A stretch of 48,057 nt of DNA from Caldilineaceae bacterium (GCA_020433455.1 JAGRCP010000027.1:1-48057), one strand, 5' to 3'; counted from the first letter of the stretch, positions 1 through 8,760 are shown. Numbers and translations are program-made. Notes: generated from the sequence alone by a model not told the origin.

Positions 1-60
1 GTTTGACCCCGGTGCGTTCCCCGGTAATGCAACCGCGTAGGACGCCAGTCCGGCAGGCGT

Positions 61-115
61 GCCAAGCTGGAGCTTGGCGTTCCCAGGTACGGGCGATTCA
101 TGAATCGCCCGTACC
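61..115. repeat. Two adjacent palindromes downstream of the HDAC-like gene
   Basis: Positions 61-78 form an 8-bp stem (GCCAAGCT / AGCTTGGC) around 2 nt. Positions 86-115 form a perfect 30-bp palindrome whose left half is GGTACGGGCGATTCA. Both lie just beyond the stop codon of the minus-strand gene ending at 136. There is no T-tract on either side, so a simple rho-independent terminator is unlikely. A dispersed palindromic repeat element is more probable, but no second copy was seen in this window. Confidence 0.7.
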
Positions 116-135
116 CTATACCCCACACGCTTTTC

Positions 136-1038
136 TTACCCCACCACTTCGCTTGCGGCCCTGTGCAGCAGCACGTGACGCCGGGCCAGCGCATCGATAT
201 CCTTGCTGTACCCGCCGCCCACCACACAAGCCGTAGGAATGCCCCGCTTACGACACTCGGTAAGAACAAAATAATCCCGCGCATAGAGTCCGGCGTCGCT
301 CAGGGCCAGCTTGCCCAACCGGTCGTCCCGATGGGAGTCCACACCCGCGTCGTAGAAAACCAGATCGGGGCGCACCGTATCCAACAGGCCGGGCAGGCGC
401 TCAGCCAGCACAGCCAGATAGGCTTCGTCCTCCATTCCGGCCGGCAGGCTCAGGTCCAGATTGCTCGCGCTTTTGCGGAAGGGGAAATTCTTCTCGCAAT
501 GCATGGAAAAGGTGAAGACGCTGGGATCGTGAGCGAAGATGGCCGCGCTGCCGTCGCCCTGATGCACGTCCAGGTCCACAATGAGCGCTTGCCGGACGTC
601 CTCTTCCCGCTGCATGACCCGCGCGGCCACGGCCAGATCGTTAAAGATGCAGAAACCCGATCCAAAATCCGCATGGGCGTGATGGGTGCCGCCGGCCGTG
701 CTGCACGCTATGCCATGGGCCAACGCCAGCCGCGCGGCGAGAACGGTCCCGCCTACCGCAGTACACGTGCGGGTGACCAGGGCCGGACTCCACGGAAAGC
801 CGATGCGACGCATGGCTTTGGCGTCAATACTCCCGGTCAGGTAGCTGGTCACATATGCGGGCGTGTGGACCAGCTCCAACCACTCGCGTTGGGCAATCAG
901 GGGCAGATGAAACTGATCCGGTCCGGCAATGCCCGCGTGCAGAATCTCTGCATAGATGCGCCCGAACTTGGGCATGGGAAAGCGGTGTTCCGGCGGGAGG
1001 GGCGTGACGAAGTCGGGGTGATAAACGAGAGGAAGCAT
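136..1038 (-). CDS. Histone deacetylase / acetoin-utilisation family deacylase
   Basis: 300-aa zinc-dependent amidohydrolase of the arginase/deacetylase fold, the usual length for bacterial family members. Visible family motifs are the paired histidines in GGTHHAHAD, the metal ligands in VDLDVHQGDG, and the late VGGGYSKD segment; YDAGVDSH supplies another conserved Asp. Such enzymes deacetylate small molecules or acetyl-lysine proteins in the cytoplasm; the substrate here cannot be told from sequence. The start codon abuts a nine-copy 7-nt tandem repeat (1039-1101) that occupies the place of a Shine-Dalgarno site, so its translation start signal is unusual. It follows thymidine kinase on the same strand with 87 nt between them. 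Confidence 0.88.
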   Translation of the reverse strand: MLPLVYHPDFVTPLPPEHRFPMPKFGRIYAEILHAGIAGPDQFHLPLIAQREWLELVHTPAYVTSYLTGSIDAKAMRRIGFPWSPALVTRTCTAVGGTVLAARLALAHGIACSTAGGTHHAHADFGSGFCIFNDLAVAARVMQREEDVRQALIVDLDVHQGDGSAAIFAHDPSVFTFSMHCEKNFPFRKSASNLDLSLPAGMEDEAYLAVLAERLPGLLDTVRPDLVFYDAGVDSHRDDRLGKLALSDAGLYARDYFVLTECRKRGIPTACVVGGGYSKDIDALARRHVLLHRAASEVVG

Positions 1039-1101
1039 GGTGGCAGGTGGCAGGTGGCAGGTGGCAGGTGGCAGGTGGCAGGTGGCAGGTGGCAGGTGGC
1101 A
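1039..1101. repeat. Nine tandem copies of the heptamer GGTGGCA
   Basis: A perfect array of nine 7-nt units fills the space directly upstream of the ATG of the deacetylase-family gene (minus strand reads TGCCACC). A degenerate, oppositely oriented version (CTTGCCACC, AACTTGC, GACTTGCC words) lies at about 1134-1177 inside the 3' end of thymidine kinase. Together they can form an imperfect large hairpin. A 7-nt unit is not a multiple of three, so copy-number change would not preserve frame if it entered coding sequence. Confidence 0.95.
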
Positions 1102-1125
1102 GGAAAAATTATCCCCAATCTTCGG

Positions 1126-1758
<633 letters not shown>

Positions 1759-1847
1759 ACTTGCCTCCAGAAATCTGCCGGAAAGCGGATGGAGCAGATC
1801 ACGCATCCGACCGCCACATGATATTCGCCATAATATCCGCCGGAACC

Positions 1848-1889
1848 AAAAAAAATGTCCGTTCAGCATAGCGGCTAAACGGACATTTT
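1848..1889 (-). terminator. Rho-independent terminator of the rplU-rpmA-rpmE operon
   Basis: A 12-bp stem (AAAATGTCCGTT 1852-1863 with AACGGACATTTT 1878-1889) is extended by AGC/GCT past one mismatch. On the minus strand it is followed by eight T residues (plus-strand A-run 1848-1855). It lies 33 nt past the rpmE stop codon, in the correct orientation to end the ribosomal operon. Confidence 0.88.
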
Positions 1890-1922
1890 GGGAATGCGGC
1901 GTCCTACAAAAATCCGAAGCGG

Positions 1923-2267
1923 TTACGCCTGCTCGGATTCGTAACGGGCCATGACCTCGGCGGCCGCGGCATCGGGATCGTCGCCCCGGGCCCGGGCCTT
2001 GCGCGCAGCCTCTTCGGCTTCGGCGCGGGCCTTGCTTTCGATCTCGCGCTGGGCGCTCTTGCTCTGACGGCGCTCCAGGCGCTTCATAAAGCGCTCAACC
2101 TGGCCGGCCGTATCGACGATGCGCTGCTCGCCCGTGTAAAAGGGGTGGCAGGTGCTGCAAATGTCGGTGCGGATCTCTTCCTGGGTGCTGCCTGTAAGCC
2201 AGGTCGCGCCGCAGGAGCAGGTAACACGCGCCGCAGGATAGTAGGTAGGATGGATATCAGGCTTCAT
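1923..2267 (-). CDS. rpmE: Ribosomal protein bL31 with long C-terminal extension
   Basis: 114 aa, longer than the usual 65-85. The first ~65 residues are a typical zinc-binding (C+) L31: MKPDIHPTY, then TCSCG and [10 protein letters not shown] supplying the cysteines, then the FMKR end. Residues ~66-114 form a charged, Ala/Glu/Arg-rich tail, probably helical. It belongs to the 50S subunit, at the central protuberance. Its ATG overlaps the 3' end of rpmA by 11 nt, so the two are translationally coupled in the rplU-rpmA-rpmE operon. The C+ form suggests this is the zinc-replete paralogue. Confidence 0.95.
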   Translation of the reverse strand: MKPDIHPTYYPAARVTCSCGATWLTGSTQEEIRTDICSTCHPFYTGEQRIVDTAGQVERFMKRLERRQSKSAQREIESKARAEAEEAARKARARGDDPDAAAAEVMARYESEQA

Positions 2268-2532
2268 GTTTTGCTGCCTTTTCCGGATAAACGCTCACCT
2301 GACGCTTGCCCTTCTTGTACCACTCGAAGGTTACATAGCCGTCACTGGTGGCAAACAGTGTGTCGTCCTTGCCCCGGCCCACGTTCATGCCGGGATAAAT
2401 GCGGGTGCCGCGCTGACGCACGATAATATTCCCCGCCTTGACCAGCTCGCCGCCGTAGCGCTTGACGCCCAGCCGCTGGCCGTTGGAATCACGATTGTTG
2501 CGGCTGGAACCGCCGCCTTTTTTGTGAGCCAT
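2257..2532 (-). CDS. rpmA: Ribosomal protein bL27
   Basis: 91 aa, standard length. It begins [16 protein letters not shown], the N-terminal arm that reaches toward the peptidyl transferase centre in bacterial ribosomes. It has no cleavable N-terminal extension of the Firmicute type. Conserved [11 protein letters not shown] and the [13 protein letters not shown] core are present. It is the middle gene of the operon and overlaps rpmE; a 65-nt gap with a hairpin separates it from rplU. Confidence 0.97.
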   Translation of the reverse strand: MAHKKGGGSSRNNRDSNGQRLGVKRYGGELVKAGNIIVRQRGTRIYPGMNVGRGKDDTLFATSDGYVTFEWYKKGKRQVSVYPEKAAKHEA

Positions 2533-2564
2533 TGTAGTTTACTCCTCTTTTCTCTCGCGCCGAA

Positions 2565-2597
2565 TGCAGTGCGACGTAAACATCACGTCAAACTGCA
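2565..2597 (-). promoter_or_regulatory. Intercistronic hairpin between rplU and rpmA
   Basis: TGCAGT + GACGT (2565-2577) pairs with ACGTC + ACTGCA (2585-2597) around a 2x2 internal loop and a 7-nt apical loop, ending exactly at the rplU stop codon. There is no T-run, so an mRNA processing or stability element is more likely than a terminator. Confidence 0.5.
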
Positions 2598-2915
2598 CTA
2601 GCTGCCGGCGTTAATGGATTCAATCTCAAGCCGGGTCAGATACTGGCGATGACCGCGGCGCACACGGATGCGCTTCTTGGGGCGATAGCGGAAGACCATC
2701 ACCTTCTTGCCCCGATGCTGACCCGTGATCTTGGCCGACACGGATGCGCCGTCCACAACGGGCCGACCGATAGAGACAGAATCGCCGTTGGCGACGAGCA
2801 ATACTTCGGCGAGCGAAATGGAATCGCCCACGTTGCCCTCAAGCTTTTCCACCTCGAGGATATCGCCGGGGGCAACCCGATATTGCTTGCCGCCGGTCTT
2901 AACTACTGCGTACAT
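2598..2915 (-). CDS. rplU: Ribosomal protein bL21
   Basis: 105 aa, standard length. MYAVVKTGGKQYRV at the start and the C-terminal KKRIRVRRGHRQYLTRL rRNA-binding stretch identify L21, a 50S protein that contacts 23S rRNA. The ATG at 2915 was chosen because GGGAG lies about 8 nt upstream; an open extension to 3017 has no family similarity. It is the first gene of the rplU-rpmA-rpmE operon, with a ~150-nt leader from a strong promoter near 3076-3104. Confidence 0.97.
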   Translation of the reverse strand: MYAVVKTGGKQYRVAPGDILEVEKLEGNVGDSISLAEVLLVANGDSVSIGRPVVDGASVSAKITGQHRGKKVMVFRYRPKKRIRVRRGHRQYLTRLEIESINAGS

Positions 2916-3075
2916 GGATTTTCTCCCTTTCTGAGCCGCGTCCGGCAGAGCAAGGCCGGAACTTTGCGAGCGGCCTTGTAGCCCAAAGGGTGGGGATACA
3001 AGAGTGCTCAATGGCAAAAAATAGAAAACAAAAATCAGAAACCAGTCTGCGGGTTAGATAAACCCACAAACGTGA

Positions 3076-3104
3076 ATTATACCGAAGATGGAGCAGAAGG
3101 TCAA
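3076..3104 (-). promoter_or_regulatory. Sigma-70-type promoter of rplU operon
   Basis: The minus strand reads TTGACC (3099-3104), a 17-nt spacer, then a perfect TATAAT (3076-3081). The predicted transcript starts near 3069, giving a ~150-nt untranslated leader before rplU. That is long enough for an autogenous ribosomal-protein leader, but no known leader fold was recognised. No plus-strand promoter for tetR could be assigned confidently in the rest of 2916-3280. Confidence 0.75.
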
Positions 3105-3188
3105 AACAAAGTCCGGCTTATTTTGACTCACTTATTGGGTAATCGCCATGCGAATTCCGCCCAAATATTCGTAATTGTAAAACCGCCT

Positions 3189-3249
3189 ACCTACCAATCG
3201 GTAGGTTAGTGCAATACTCGCTCTCGCGCCAACCTACCAAACAGTAGGT
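3189..3249. promoter_or_regulatory. Paired operators for the adjacent TetR-family regulator
   Basis: Two inverted repeats with the same layout, ACCTAC-N6-GTAGGT, lie at 3189-3206 and 3232-3249, 43 bp apart (about four helical turns), immediately upstream of the TetR-family gene. The first has perfect 7-bp arms (ACCTACC / GGTAGGT). Position, symmetry and duplication fit autoregulation of the tetR-MFS-ABC gene set; binding is inferred. Confidence 0.75.
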
Positions 3250-3280
3250 AAGTAAGCGCCCATGCACCAGGGAGAACACG

Positions 3281-3946
3281 ATGGCGTCAAATGCGACGGA
3301 ACCCATGAACGCAAACGACCAGGATGAGATCAGCGAGGCCAAGGAGCGCGTGCTGGATGCCGCGGAAATTCTCTTCATGCGCCAGGGGTATACAGCCATT
3401 ACCCTACGCGACATTGCGCGCGAATTGAATATGAAGCAGGCCTCGCTCTATTACCACTTTCCCAAAGGCAAGGAGCAGCTTTACATGGAGATGTCCCAAC
3501 GCTTCTTTCTGCGTAACCGCCGGGGGCTGGACGAAGCGATTGCCACCGCCGCTCCCACCGTTAGCGCCCAGCTCTATGCGGTTGCCGAATGGTTTGCGGG
3601 GCAGCCGCTGGTTAGTCTCGCCAGCATGATGCACACGGACATGCCTGCGCTCCAGCCCGAGACGGCCGATCATCTCAGCCGCATGGCCTATGACGCGCTC
3701 TTCGTGCCCTTACGCACCATCTTCATAGACGGAGCCGCGCGCGGCGAGACCCGTCCGGTGAATCCTGACGTGCTGGCCGGCTCATTCCTGGCCATTATGG
3801 ACGGCATCCAATTCGGCCGCAAGTCTCCCCACCGCCCCAGCCGGGCCCAGATGCTGGACGAGATCATCTCCGTCCTCCTGGACGGGCTGCGCGACCGGAC
3901 CCAACCAACCGGGCCGCCTGGAATCTCCCGCTCTCCCAGCGCATAA
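3281..3946 (+). CDS. TetR/AcrR family transcriptional regulator
   Basis: 221 aa. The N-terminal TetR helix-turn-helix spans residues ~18-75: RVLDAAEILFMRQGY, then TLRDIAREL and ASLYYHFPKGKEQLY, the diagnostic end of the recognition helix. The C-terminal domain (~80-200) would hold the ligand pocket and dimer interface; its ligand is unknown. GGGAG lies 6 nt before the ATG. The two palindromes just upstream suggest it represses its own promoter. The downstream genes encode an MFS exporter and an ABC exporter-like pair, so it is probably an efflux regulator. Confidence 0.9.
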   Translation: MASNATEPMNANDQDEISEAKERVLDAAEILFMRQGYTAITLRDIARELNMKQASLYYHFPKGKEQLYMEMSQRFFLRNRRGLDEAIATAAPTVSAQLYAVAEWFAGQPLVSLASMMHTDMPALQPETADHLSRMAYDALFVPLRTIFIDGAARGETRPVNPDVLAGSFLAIMDGIQFGRKSPHRPSRAQMLDEIISVLLDGLRDRTQPTGPPGISRSPSA

Positions 3947-4018
3947 TCGCCCAATCGCGATCAAGCAGAGATTGGGCGATTGAGGGATTCGAGATTAGAG
4001 ATTAGAGATTAGAGATTG
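3945..4018. repeat. 12-bp inverted repeat followed by GAGATTA heptad array
   Basis: AATCGCCCAATC (3945-3956, starting within the tetR stop codon) is complementary to GATTGGGCGATT (3970-3981). Ten nt later come three GAGATTA units and one GAGATTG (3991-4018). No T-tract follows, so termination is uncertain. It separates tetR from the MFS gene. Confidence 0.85.
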
Positions 4019-4059
4019 AGAACAGACACAAATGCAATTAGAAAGCGCATCGATCAAAA

Positions 4060-5343
4060 ATGGAACTAAATCGTCGCCGTCTTACAACTATTTTTCTCAT
4101 CGTCATGGTGGACCTGCTGGGCTTCGGGCTGATCCTGCCCCTGCTGCCCTACTACGCTGAAACATATGGCGCAAGCAAATTTCTCACCGGCCTGCTGGTG
4201 GCTTCCTATGCCGCAGCCCAGTTTATCGGCGCTCCTCTCCTGGGCCGCCTGTCGGATCGCTTTGGCCGGCGACCGATCCTGCTCATCAGCATTCTGGGCA
4301 CGTCGGTCGGCTTTCTCATCTTCGGCCTGGCTGAAGTATTGGGCCAGGGCATCGTCAACACCTTCCTGGGCGGCAACCAGGCGTACTTCAGCGCCACGGT
4401 CCTGACCATCTTCTTTTTTAGCCGCATACTCGACGGGTTGACCGGCGGCAACATCTCCGTGGCTCAGGCCTATATCGCGGATGTGACCGACGAAAGCAAC
4501 CGCGCCCAGGGATTGGGCCTGATCGGCGCGGCGTTCGGCCTGGGCTTCATCATGGGGCCCGTACTGGGCGGTCTGCTCTACGAGTATGGTCATCCCCTGC
4601 CTGCATTGGTTGCGGCCGGATTGGCCCTGCTCAATTTCGCGGCCGTCTTCTTCTTCCTGCCCGAATCGCTGACGCCGGAACAGCGCCAAAAGATGAGCAA
4701 CCGCAGCCGCAAGATTCTCGACCTGCAAGCGTTGGCTGATTCCTTTCAGCAGCCCCGGGTCGGTCCTCTTCTGACTATCCGCTTCTTTTACGGACTGGCC
4801 TTTTCCACCTTCCAGAGCATCTTCTCCCTTTACGCCGCGGGCGCGCCCCTCTACCTGAGCCCACGCCAGACCGGTTTCGTTCTGGGATATGTGGGCATCC
4901 TCGTGGCGCTGGTACAGGGCGTGATTGTGGGGCGATTGGACAAGCGCTATCCGGACAATCAGCTTATTGTGGCCGGCTCGCTGCTCATGGGCGTATCCCT
5001 GCTGGCGTGGGGCTTTACGCCCAATCTGATCTGGCTGCTCATCATTCTGGCGCCCCTTTCATTGGCCGGCGGCATACTCAACACGGTAATCAACTCGGCC
5101 CTGACCAAGGCCGTTACGCCGGATGAAATCGGCGGGACGCTGGGCATCTCCGCTTCGCTGGAAAGCATGACCCGGGTAATCGCCCCCATCATGGGCGGCT
5201 ATCTTCTGGGACAAGTGGGCGGAATTGGACCGGGACTCTTCACCGCGCTGGTCATGGCCGGCGTCGTCTGGTTCGCCTGGCAGCGCCTGATCGTCAATCC
5301 CGATCTGCCCGTCCAGCGCCCCGTCACCGATTCAGCGGAGTAA
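4060..5343 (+). CDS. MFS drug/H+ antiporter-like transporter
   Basis: 427 aa with about 12 predicted membrane helices, typical of DHA1-type exporters including TetA. Motif A between helices 2 and 3 is visible as GRLSDRFGRRP, and the motif-C-like glycine-rich GAAFGLGFIMGPVLGG occurs in helix 5. It should act in the cytoplasmic membrane exporting small lipophilic compounds in exchange for protons; the substrate is not predictable. No Shine-Dalgarno site is obvious before the ATG. It is followed 4 nt later by the ABC permease gene, so the two are likely co-transcribed and under the TetR regulator. Confidence 0.88.
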   Translation: MELNRRRLTTIFLIVMVDLLGFGLILPLLPYYAETYGASKFLTGLLVASYAAAQFIGAPLLGRLSDRFGRRPILLISILGTSVGFLIFGLAEVLGQGIVNTFLGGNQAYFSATVLTIFFFSRILDGLTGGNISVAQAYIADVTDESNRAQGLGLIGAAFGLGFIMGPVLGGLLYEYGHPLPALVAAGLALLNFAAVFFFLPESLTPEQRQKMSNRSRKILDLQALADSFQQPRVGPLLTIRFFYGLAFSTFQSIFSLYAAGAPLYLSPRQTGFVLGYVGILVALVQGVIVGRLDKRYPDNQLIVAGSLLMGVSLLAWGFTPNLIWLLIILAPLSLAGGILNTVINSALTKAVTPDEIGGTLGISASLESMTRVIAPIMGGYLLGQVGGIGPGLFTALVMAGVVWFAWQRLIVNPDLPVQRPVTDSAE

Positions 5344-5347
5344 CAAC

Positions 5348-6511
5348 ATGTCGCTACCACTTTTTTTGGCGGTCCGGGAAATCTGGCACAACAAGGGACG
5401 CTTTCTGCTCATCAGCATGGTTGTCGCCCTCATCACGACTTTGGTGCTCTTCATTGCCGCATTGGCCGAAGGTCTGGGCAATGGCAATCGGGAATATATC
5501 GAGAACCTCTCGGGTGAACTCATCGCCTTCCAGGCCGACGTGGACCTCTCCGCCTCGGCCAGCCGCATCGGCCGCTCCCGGCTCAACGAAATTCGCCGCA
5601 TTGAGGGCGTAGCCGATGTGGGGCAAGTGGGCTTTGCCAACGCGACGATTGTCTTTGACGACGGCGAGGATCCGCTGGACGTTTCCCTGATCGGCGTGGA
5701 GCCGGGACAACCGGGCGATGTGTCCATTCTCAGAGGCAAGCCTCTGCGCGGCAGCCGCGCCAACGAAGTCGTAATCGATGCCAATGTCGCCGCGCGCAGC
5801 GAGATCCAGGTCGGCGACACCATCAGCATCAGGACAATCCAGGGCGCCAGCGAAGAGTTCTTCCAGCTTTATGTGGTCGGCCTGAGCAGCGGACAGGCCT
5901 ACTTTTTGCGCCCCTCCCTCATCGTCCCCTTCCAAACCTGGGACAAGATTCGCCCCCAGGGCGTCAATGAGCGGACGGACAACGGCGAGCTGATTTCCAA
6001 CATCGTGGCCATCAAGCTGATCAATCCGGACCAGACCGTCCAAATGGGCCGGCTAATCGCGGAGCGTGTGGATAATTTGGAAGTTGCCGATCGCAAAACG
6101 GCCTATGAGGCCGCGCCGGGGTATTCGGCCCAGCAGAGCACGCTGGATACCCAGCGCTACTTTTCCTTTTTTATCGGCATTCTGGTGTTAGGCGGCTTCT
6201 TTCAGATTCAGACGCTCCAAAAGGTGGCGCAGATCGGCATGCTCAAGGCCATCGGCGCCTCTAACTGGCGCATCGGCCTTTCCGCCATGCTGCAAATTAT
6301 TCTGATCAACACGCTGGGCGTAGCCATCGGAGCGTTGGGCTCCCTGGGATTAGGCGCAACCTTCCCGCCCGCGGTGCCCATCGAATTCTCACGCGATGCA
6401 TTGACCACGGCCGTCATCGCGCTCCTGCTCATCGGCCCCGCGGGCGGACTCGTGTCCATCTTCTATCTTCTGCGTATTGAGCCCCTGACCGCGCTGGGAT
6501 TGGCGCAGTAA
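5348..6511 (+). CDS. ABC transporter permease, FtsX/MacB-like (DevC type)
   Basis: 387 aa with the four-helix FtsX-like layout. One N-terminal membrane helix (residues ~18-40) is followed by a ~220-residue extracytoplasmic domain, then three helices near residues 275-380. It begins MSLPLFLAVREIWHNKGRFLL, as in DevC/LolC-type permeases. Its partner is the ATPase encoded 18 nt downstream. These mechanotransmitting ABC systems usually drive export or envelope functions rather than import. No membrane-fusion (HlyD/DevB) gene is adjacent, so the complex may work alone or with a protein encoded elsewhere. Confidence 0.85.
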   Translation: MSLPLFLAVREIWHNKGRFLLISMVVALITTLVLFIAALAEGLGNGNREYIENLSGELIAFQADVDLSASASRIGRSRLNEIRRIEGVADVGQVGFANATIVFDDGEDPLDVSLIGVEPGQPGDVSILRGKPLRGSRANEVVIDANVAARSEIQVGDTISIRTIQGASEEFFQLYVVGLSSGQAYFLRPSLIVPFQTWDKIRPQGVNERTDNGELISNIVAIKLINPDQTVQMGRLIAERVDNLEVADRKTAYEAAPGYSAQQSTLDTQRYFSFFIGILVLGGFFQIQTLQKVAQIGMLKAIGASNWRIGLSAMLQIILINTLGVAIGALGSLGLGATFPPAVPIEFSRDALTTAVIALLLIGPAGGLVSIFYLLRIEPLTALGLAQ

Positions 6512-6529
6512 AAAAATGAGAAATAAGGA

Positions 6530-7273
6530 ATGAGAAAAGAGAAAGACGCATTACGCGCAATTGATGTGACCAAAATTTACGGGGAAGGCGATATGGCCGT
6601 GCGCGCGGTGGATAACGTCTCTTTCGGCGTGCGTTCGGGCGAATTCATCGCGCTGGTGGGGCCCAGCGGTTCGGGCAAGACGACCATGCTGGCCATGCTG
6701 GCCGGACTATTGACGCCCACAGAGGGCGTTGTCAAAATTGCCGGCAACAACATGAACGAGCTAAGCGAAGCCAAACGCACGCGCTTCCGGGGCCAACGCA
6801 TCGGCTTTGCTTTCCAGGCCAGCAATCTGGTTCCCTATCTCACCGCGCTGGAAAATGTGGAACTCATGCTGCGCATCAACGACACGTACACCCGCAAAAA
6901 CCGCGTCCGGGCCAGGGAGCTGCTGGTACGTTTGGGGCTGGAGGAGCGGCTAAAGAACTATCCTGAACAGCTTTCCGGCGGTCAACGCCAGCGGGTCGCA
7001 ATCGCCCGGGCCCTGATCCACGAACCGGACGTGGTCCTGGCCGATGAACCTACAGCCAGCCTGGATACGGAGCGGGCCAATGAAGTGGTAGCAACCTTCG
7101 CCGAACTGATCCACGAACAGGGGCGGGCGGGCATCATGGTGACCCACGATCTGCGCATGTGCAAGTATGTGGACCGGGTTGTACAGATGGTGGACGGACA
7201 GATCACCCACATCATCAGCGAGCCAGAGGAAATCGAACGGATGGCGGCGAATAGCGAGTTCCAAATGGAGTAA
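6530..7273 (+). CDS. ABC transporter ATP-binding protein (LolD/DevA/MacB class)
   Basis: 247 aa. Walker A is GPSGSGKT (~44-51), the Q-loop is in FAFQASNL, the signature is LSGGQRQR, Walker B is VVLADEP followed by the TASLD D-loop, and the switch histidine is in MVTHD. It powers the FtsX-like permease encoded just upstream; the pair forms a type VII-like ABC complex at the cytoplasmic membrane. The Shine-Dalgarno site is weak (AAGG right before the ATG). It is the last gene of the tetR-MFS-ABC set. Confidence 0.92.
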   Translation: MRKEKDALRAIDVTKIYGEGDMAVRAVDNVSFGVRSGEFIALVGPSGSGKTTMLAMLAGLLTPTEGVVKIAGNNMNELSEAKRTRFRGQRIGFAFQASNLVPYLTALENVELMLRINDTYTRKNRVRARELLVRLGLEERLKNYPEQLSGGQRQRVAIARALIHEPDVVLADEPTASLDTERANEVVATFAELIHEQGRAGIMVTHDLRMCKYVDRVVQMVDGQITHIISEPEEIERMAANSEFQME

Positions 7274-7301
7274 TCAGGGGCACGCCCACTGCGGCTGCCC
7301 A

Positions 7302-7337
7302 TGACGCATGAACCAAATTGAGGCGCGTCACGCGTCA
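7302..7337. repeat. Short inverted word repeat at a convergent gene border
   Basis: TGACGC at 7302-7307 is complementary to GCGTCA at 7325-7330 and 7332-7337; the second copies reach into the 3' end of the CYTH gene. The element lies between convergent genes and could contribute to bidirectional termination, but no T-tract is seen. Confidence 0.45.
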
Positions 7338-7831
7338 GACATCATTCGCTCTTCTTCCATCCACTGAGTATATGGATAGACGCTCAGGTTGGCGTTGTAG
7401 TAGCGGGGCAGGTGGCTGACCTCCGAGCCGACCCACGGCGGCAGCTCAATGGCCTGGTCGGGAGCGCTTAGCTCTACTTCGGCCAGAATGAGGCCGGCGT
7501 TATCGCCCAAAAATTCGTCAACTTCCCAGACCAGGCCGCCGTATTCAACGCGTCGGCGATCCTTTTCAACCAGCGGGCCTTCGCAGAGGACAGCCAGCAT
7601 CGCCTCAGCGTCATCAACCGGGATTTCGTATTCATATTCCAGACGCGAAATGCCCAGCATCATGCCCTTGACCGTAAAGAAAGCCTGGCGGCGCGTCGCC
7701 GATTCCGTCATGCGCACCCGCAGCGTGCTCTGGGCCTTGCGGCAGAGATACCCCTGGCGATAACGGACGGGCTGCGCCGCGCGCCATTCATCGCTTACGA
7801 CGAGAAACTTGCGTTCGATCTCCTGCCCCAT
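7328..7831 (-). CDS. CYTH domain protein (triphosphate-binding)
   Basis: 167 aa. It opens MGQEIERKFLVV, the ExExK signature of CYTH triphosphate tunnel proteins. Further alternating charged strands follow (LRVRMTES, FTVKG, LEYEYEIP, VEKDRRRVEYGG, LAEVEL), which line the tunnel. Family members are inorganic triphosphatases, thiamine triphosphatases or class IV adenylate cyclases; the most likely role is phosphohydrolase. The ATG at 7831 matches the family N-terminus, with GAGGGG about 10 nt upstream. It is transcribed convergently with the ABC operon. Confidence 0.9.
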   Translation of the reverse strand: MGQEIERKFLVVSDEWRAAQPVRYRQGYLCRKAQSTLRVRMTESATRRQAFFTVKGMMLGISRLEYEYEIPVDDAEAMLAVLCEGPLVEKDRRRVEYGGLVWEVDEFLGDNAGLILAEVELSAPDQAIELPPWVGSEVSHLPRYYNANLSVYPYTQWMEEERMMSDA

Positions 7832-8234
7832 GGGAGTGATTCCCCTCTCCGCAAATAATTTGGCCGAAAAGCGTTTGTCCGCTGCCCGGCGACAACACCT
7901 TCGCAACGAGACGGCACTACGATATGGTAGTATAGCGGCAGACGCCACGCGCAGACCAACACAACAAGCCGCGGACGCGGCCACGCCCGTGCATTCCGTA
8001 CGGGAACCTTTCCCATACGCTCCACGTAGTTGAATGCAGAAGGGTAGAACCGCACGCGCCTCGTCGGACGTTTACAGGGAGAACAAATAAACATTGGATA
8101 TTGCGGCAGGGACATGCGCCGTCGCGGCCGGCGGAATGCGCGCGGAGGGAGAACTTCCTCCGCTGCGCCTCATGTTCGTACGGTTTGTCCAAAAGCTATT
8201 TGGGCTCTCTGTCAGAAAAGTTATGGAGAATACG
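7832..8234. other. 403-bp divergent intergenic region, nothing recognised
   Basis: It lies between the divergently transcribed CYTH and DksA-like genes and should carry both promoters. No convincing -35/-10 pair, palindrome or RNA gene was identified. The frame of the DksA-like gene stays open upstream to about 8094, but without a Shine-Dalgarno site or family similarity. Confidence 0.5.
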
Positions 8235-8567
8235 ATGAGTACCAAGCTGGATTTGAAAAAAGTGCGAAGTCAGCTAATGGCCGGCCGTAAGGAATTGCTG
8301 GCAAAGCTGGAGGAAAAAGACCGGGATGCCCGGGGCGAAAATCCCGGCCGGGGCGATCTCGCCTATGACTACACCAACCGGGACCGGGTCACCGCCCTGC
8401 GCAGCGTAGAAGAACAGACGCTTGAGCAGATCGATGCGGCGCTTGAGCGGCTGGATGCCGGCACGTACGGCATATGCAGCCATTGCGGCAAGCCCATCAA
8501 TGAGGAACGCATGGAGGCGCTGCCGTATGCCACCCTTTGCATGGAATGCACCAACCAACAGGCGTAA
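8235..8567 (+). CDS. DksA/TraR-type C4 zinc-finger protein
   Basis: 110 aa. The N-terminal ~70 residues are highly charged and predicted helical/coiled coil. The C-terminal zinc finger is CSHCGKPI ... CMEC, the DksA/TraR pattern, with INEERMEALPYATLC between. Such proteins insert into the RNA polymerase secondary channel or act as general stress regulators; Chloroflexota and Firmicute versions (YteA/YocK-like) are not fully characterised. The start was placed at the second of two in-frame ATGs because GGAG lies 6 nt before it. A hairpin at 8802-8836 may terminate its transcript. Confidence 0.88.
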   Translation: MSTKLDLKKVRSQLMAGRKELLAKLEEKDRDARGENPGRGDLAYDYTNRDRVTALRSVEEQTLEQIDAALERLDAGTYGICSHCGKPINEERMEALPYATLCMECTNQQA

Positions 8568-8728
8568 CGCAAAGCCGATCAAAAAATTGTTCCCCAAAAC
8601 GCTTCCGGGATTGGCCTCAAATTTCCCGGCAATTTCGCCGCGCATCGACATGTTGCCAATCTGTGACGGAAATGTCGGCCGCAAGTCCGGCTCAGGCGCA
8701 AATTAACCCCTTCGAGCGACCTGAAAAT

Positions 8729-8760
8729 TTGACATATGTCAATGTCGGGCGTAGTATAAC
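8729..8760 (+). promoter_or_regulatory. Candidate csp promoter with palindromic -35 region
   Basis: TTGACATATGTCAA (8729-8742) is a perfect 14-bp palindrome whose first half is a consensus -35 box. TAGTAT (spacer 17) or TATAAC (spacer 20) is downstream at 8752-8760. A regulator bound to the palindrome would occlude the -35 element. The distance to the csp ATG gives a leader of ~150 nt, a length typical of cold-shock mRNAs. Confidence 0.5.

Noticed and set aside
1039-1101. CRISPR array
   Set aside because: Units are 7 nt with no spacers and no cas genes nearby; this is a tandem microsatellite.
8094-8234. N-terminal extension of the DksA-like protein
   Set aside because: The frame is open but starts with TTG, lacks a Shine-Dalgarno site, and the family N-terminus begins at the ATG preceded by GGAG.
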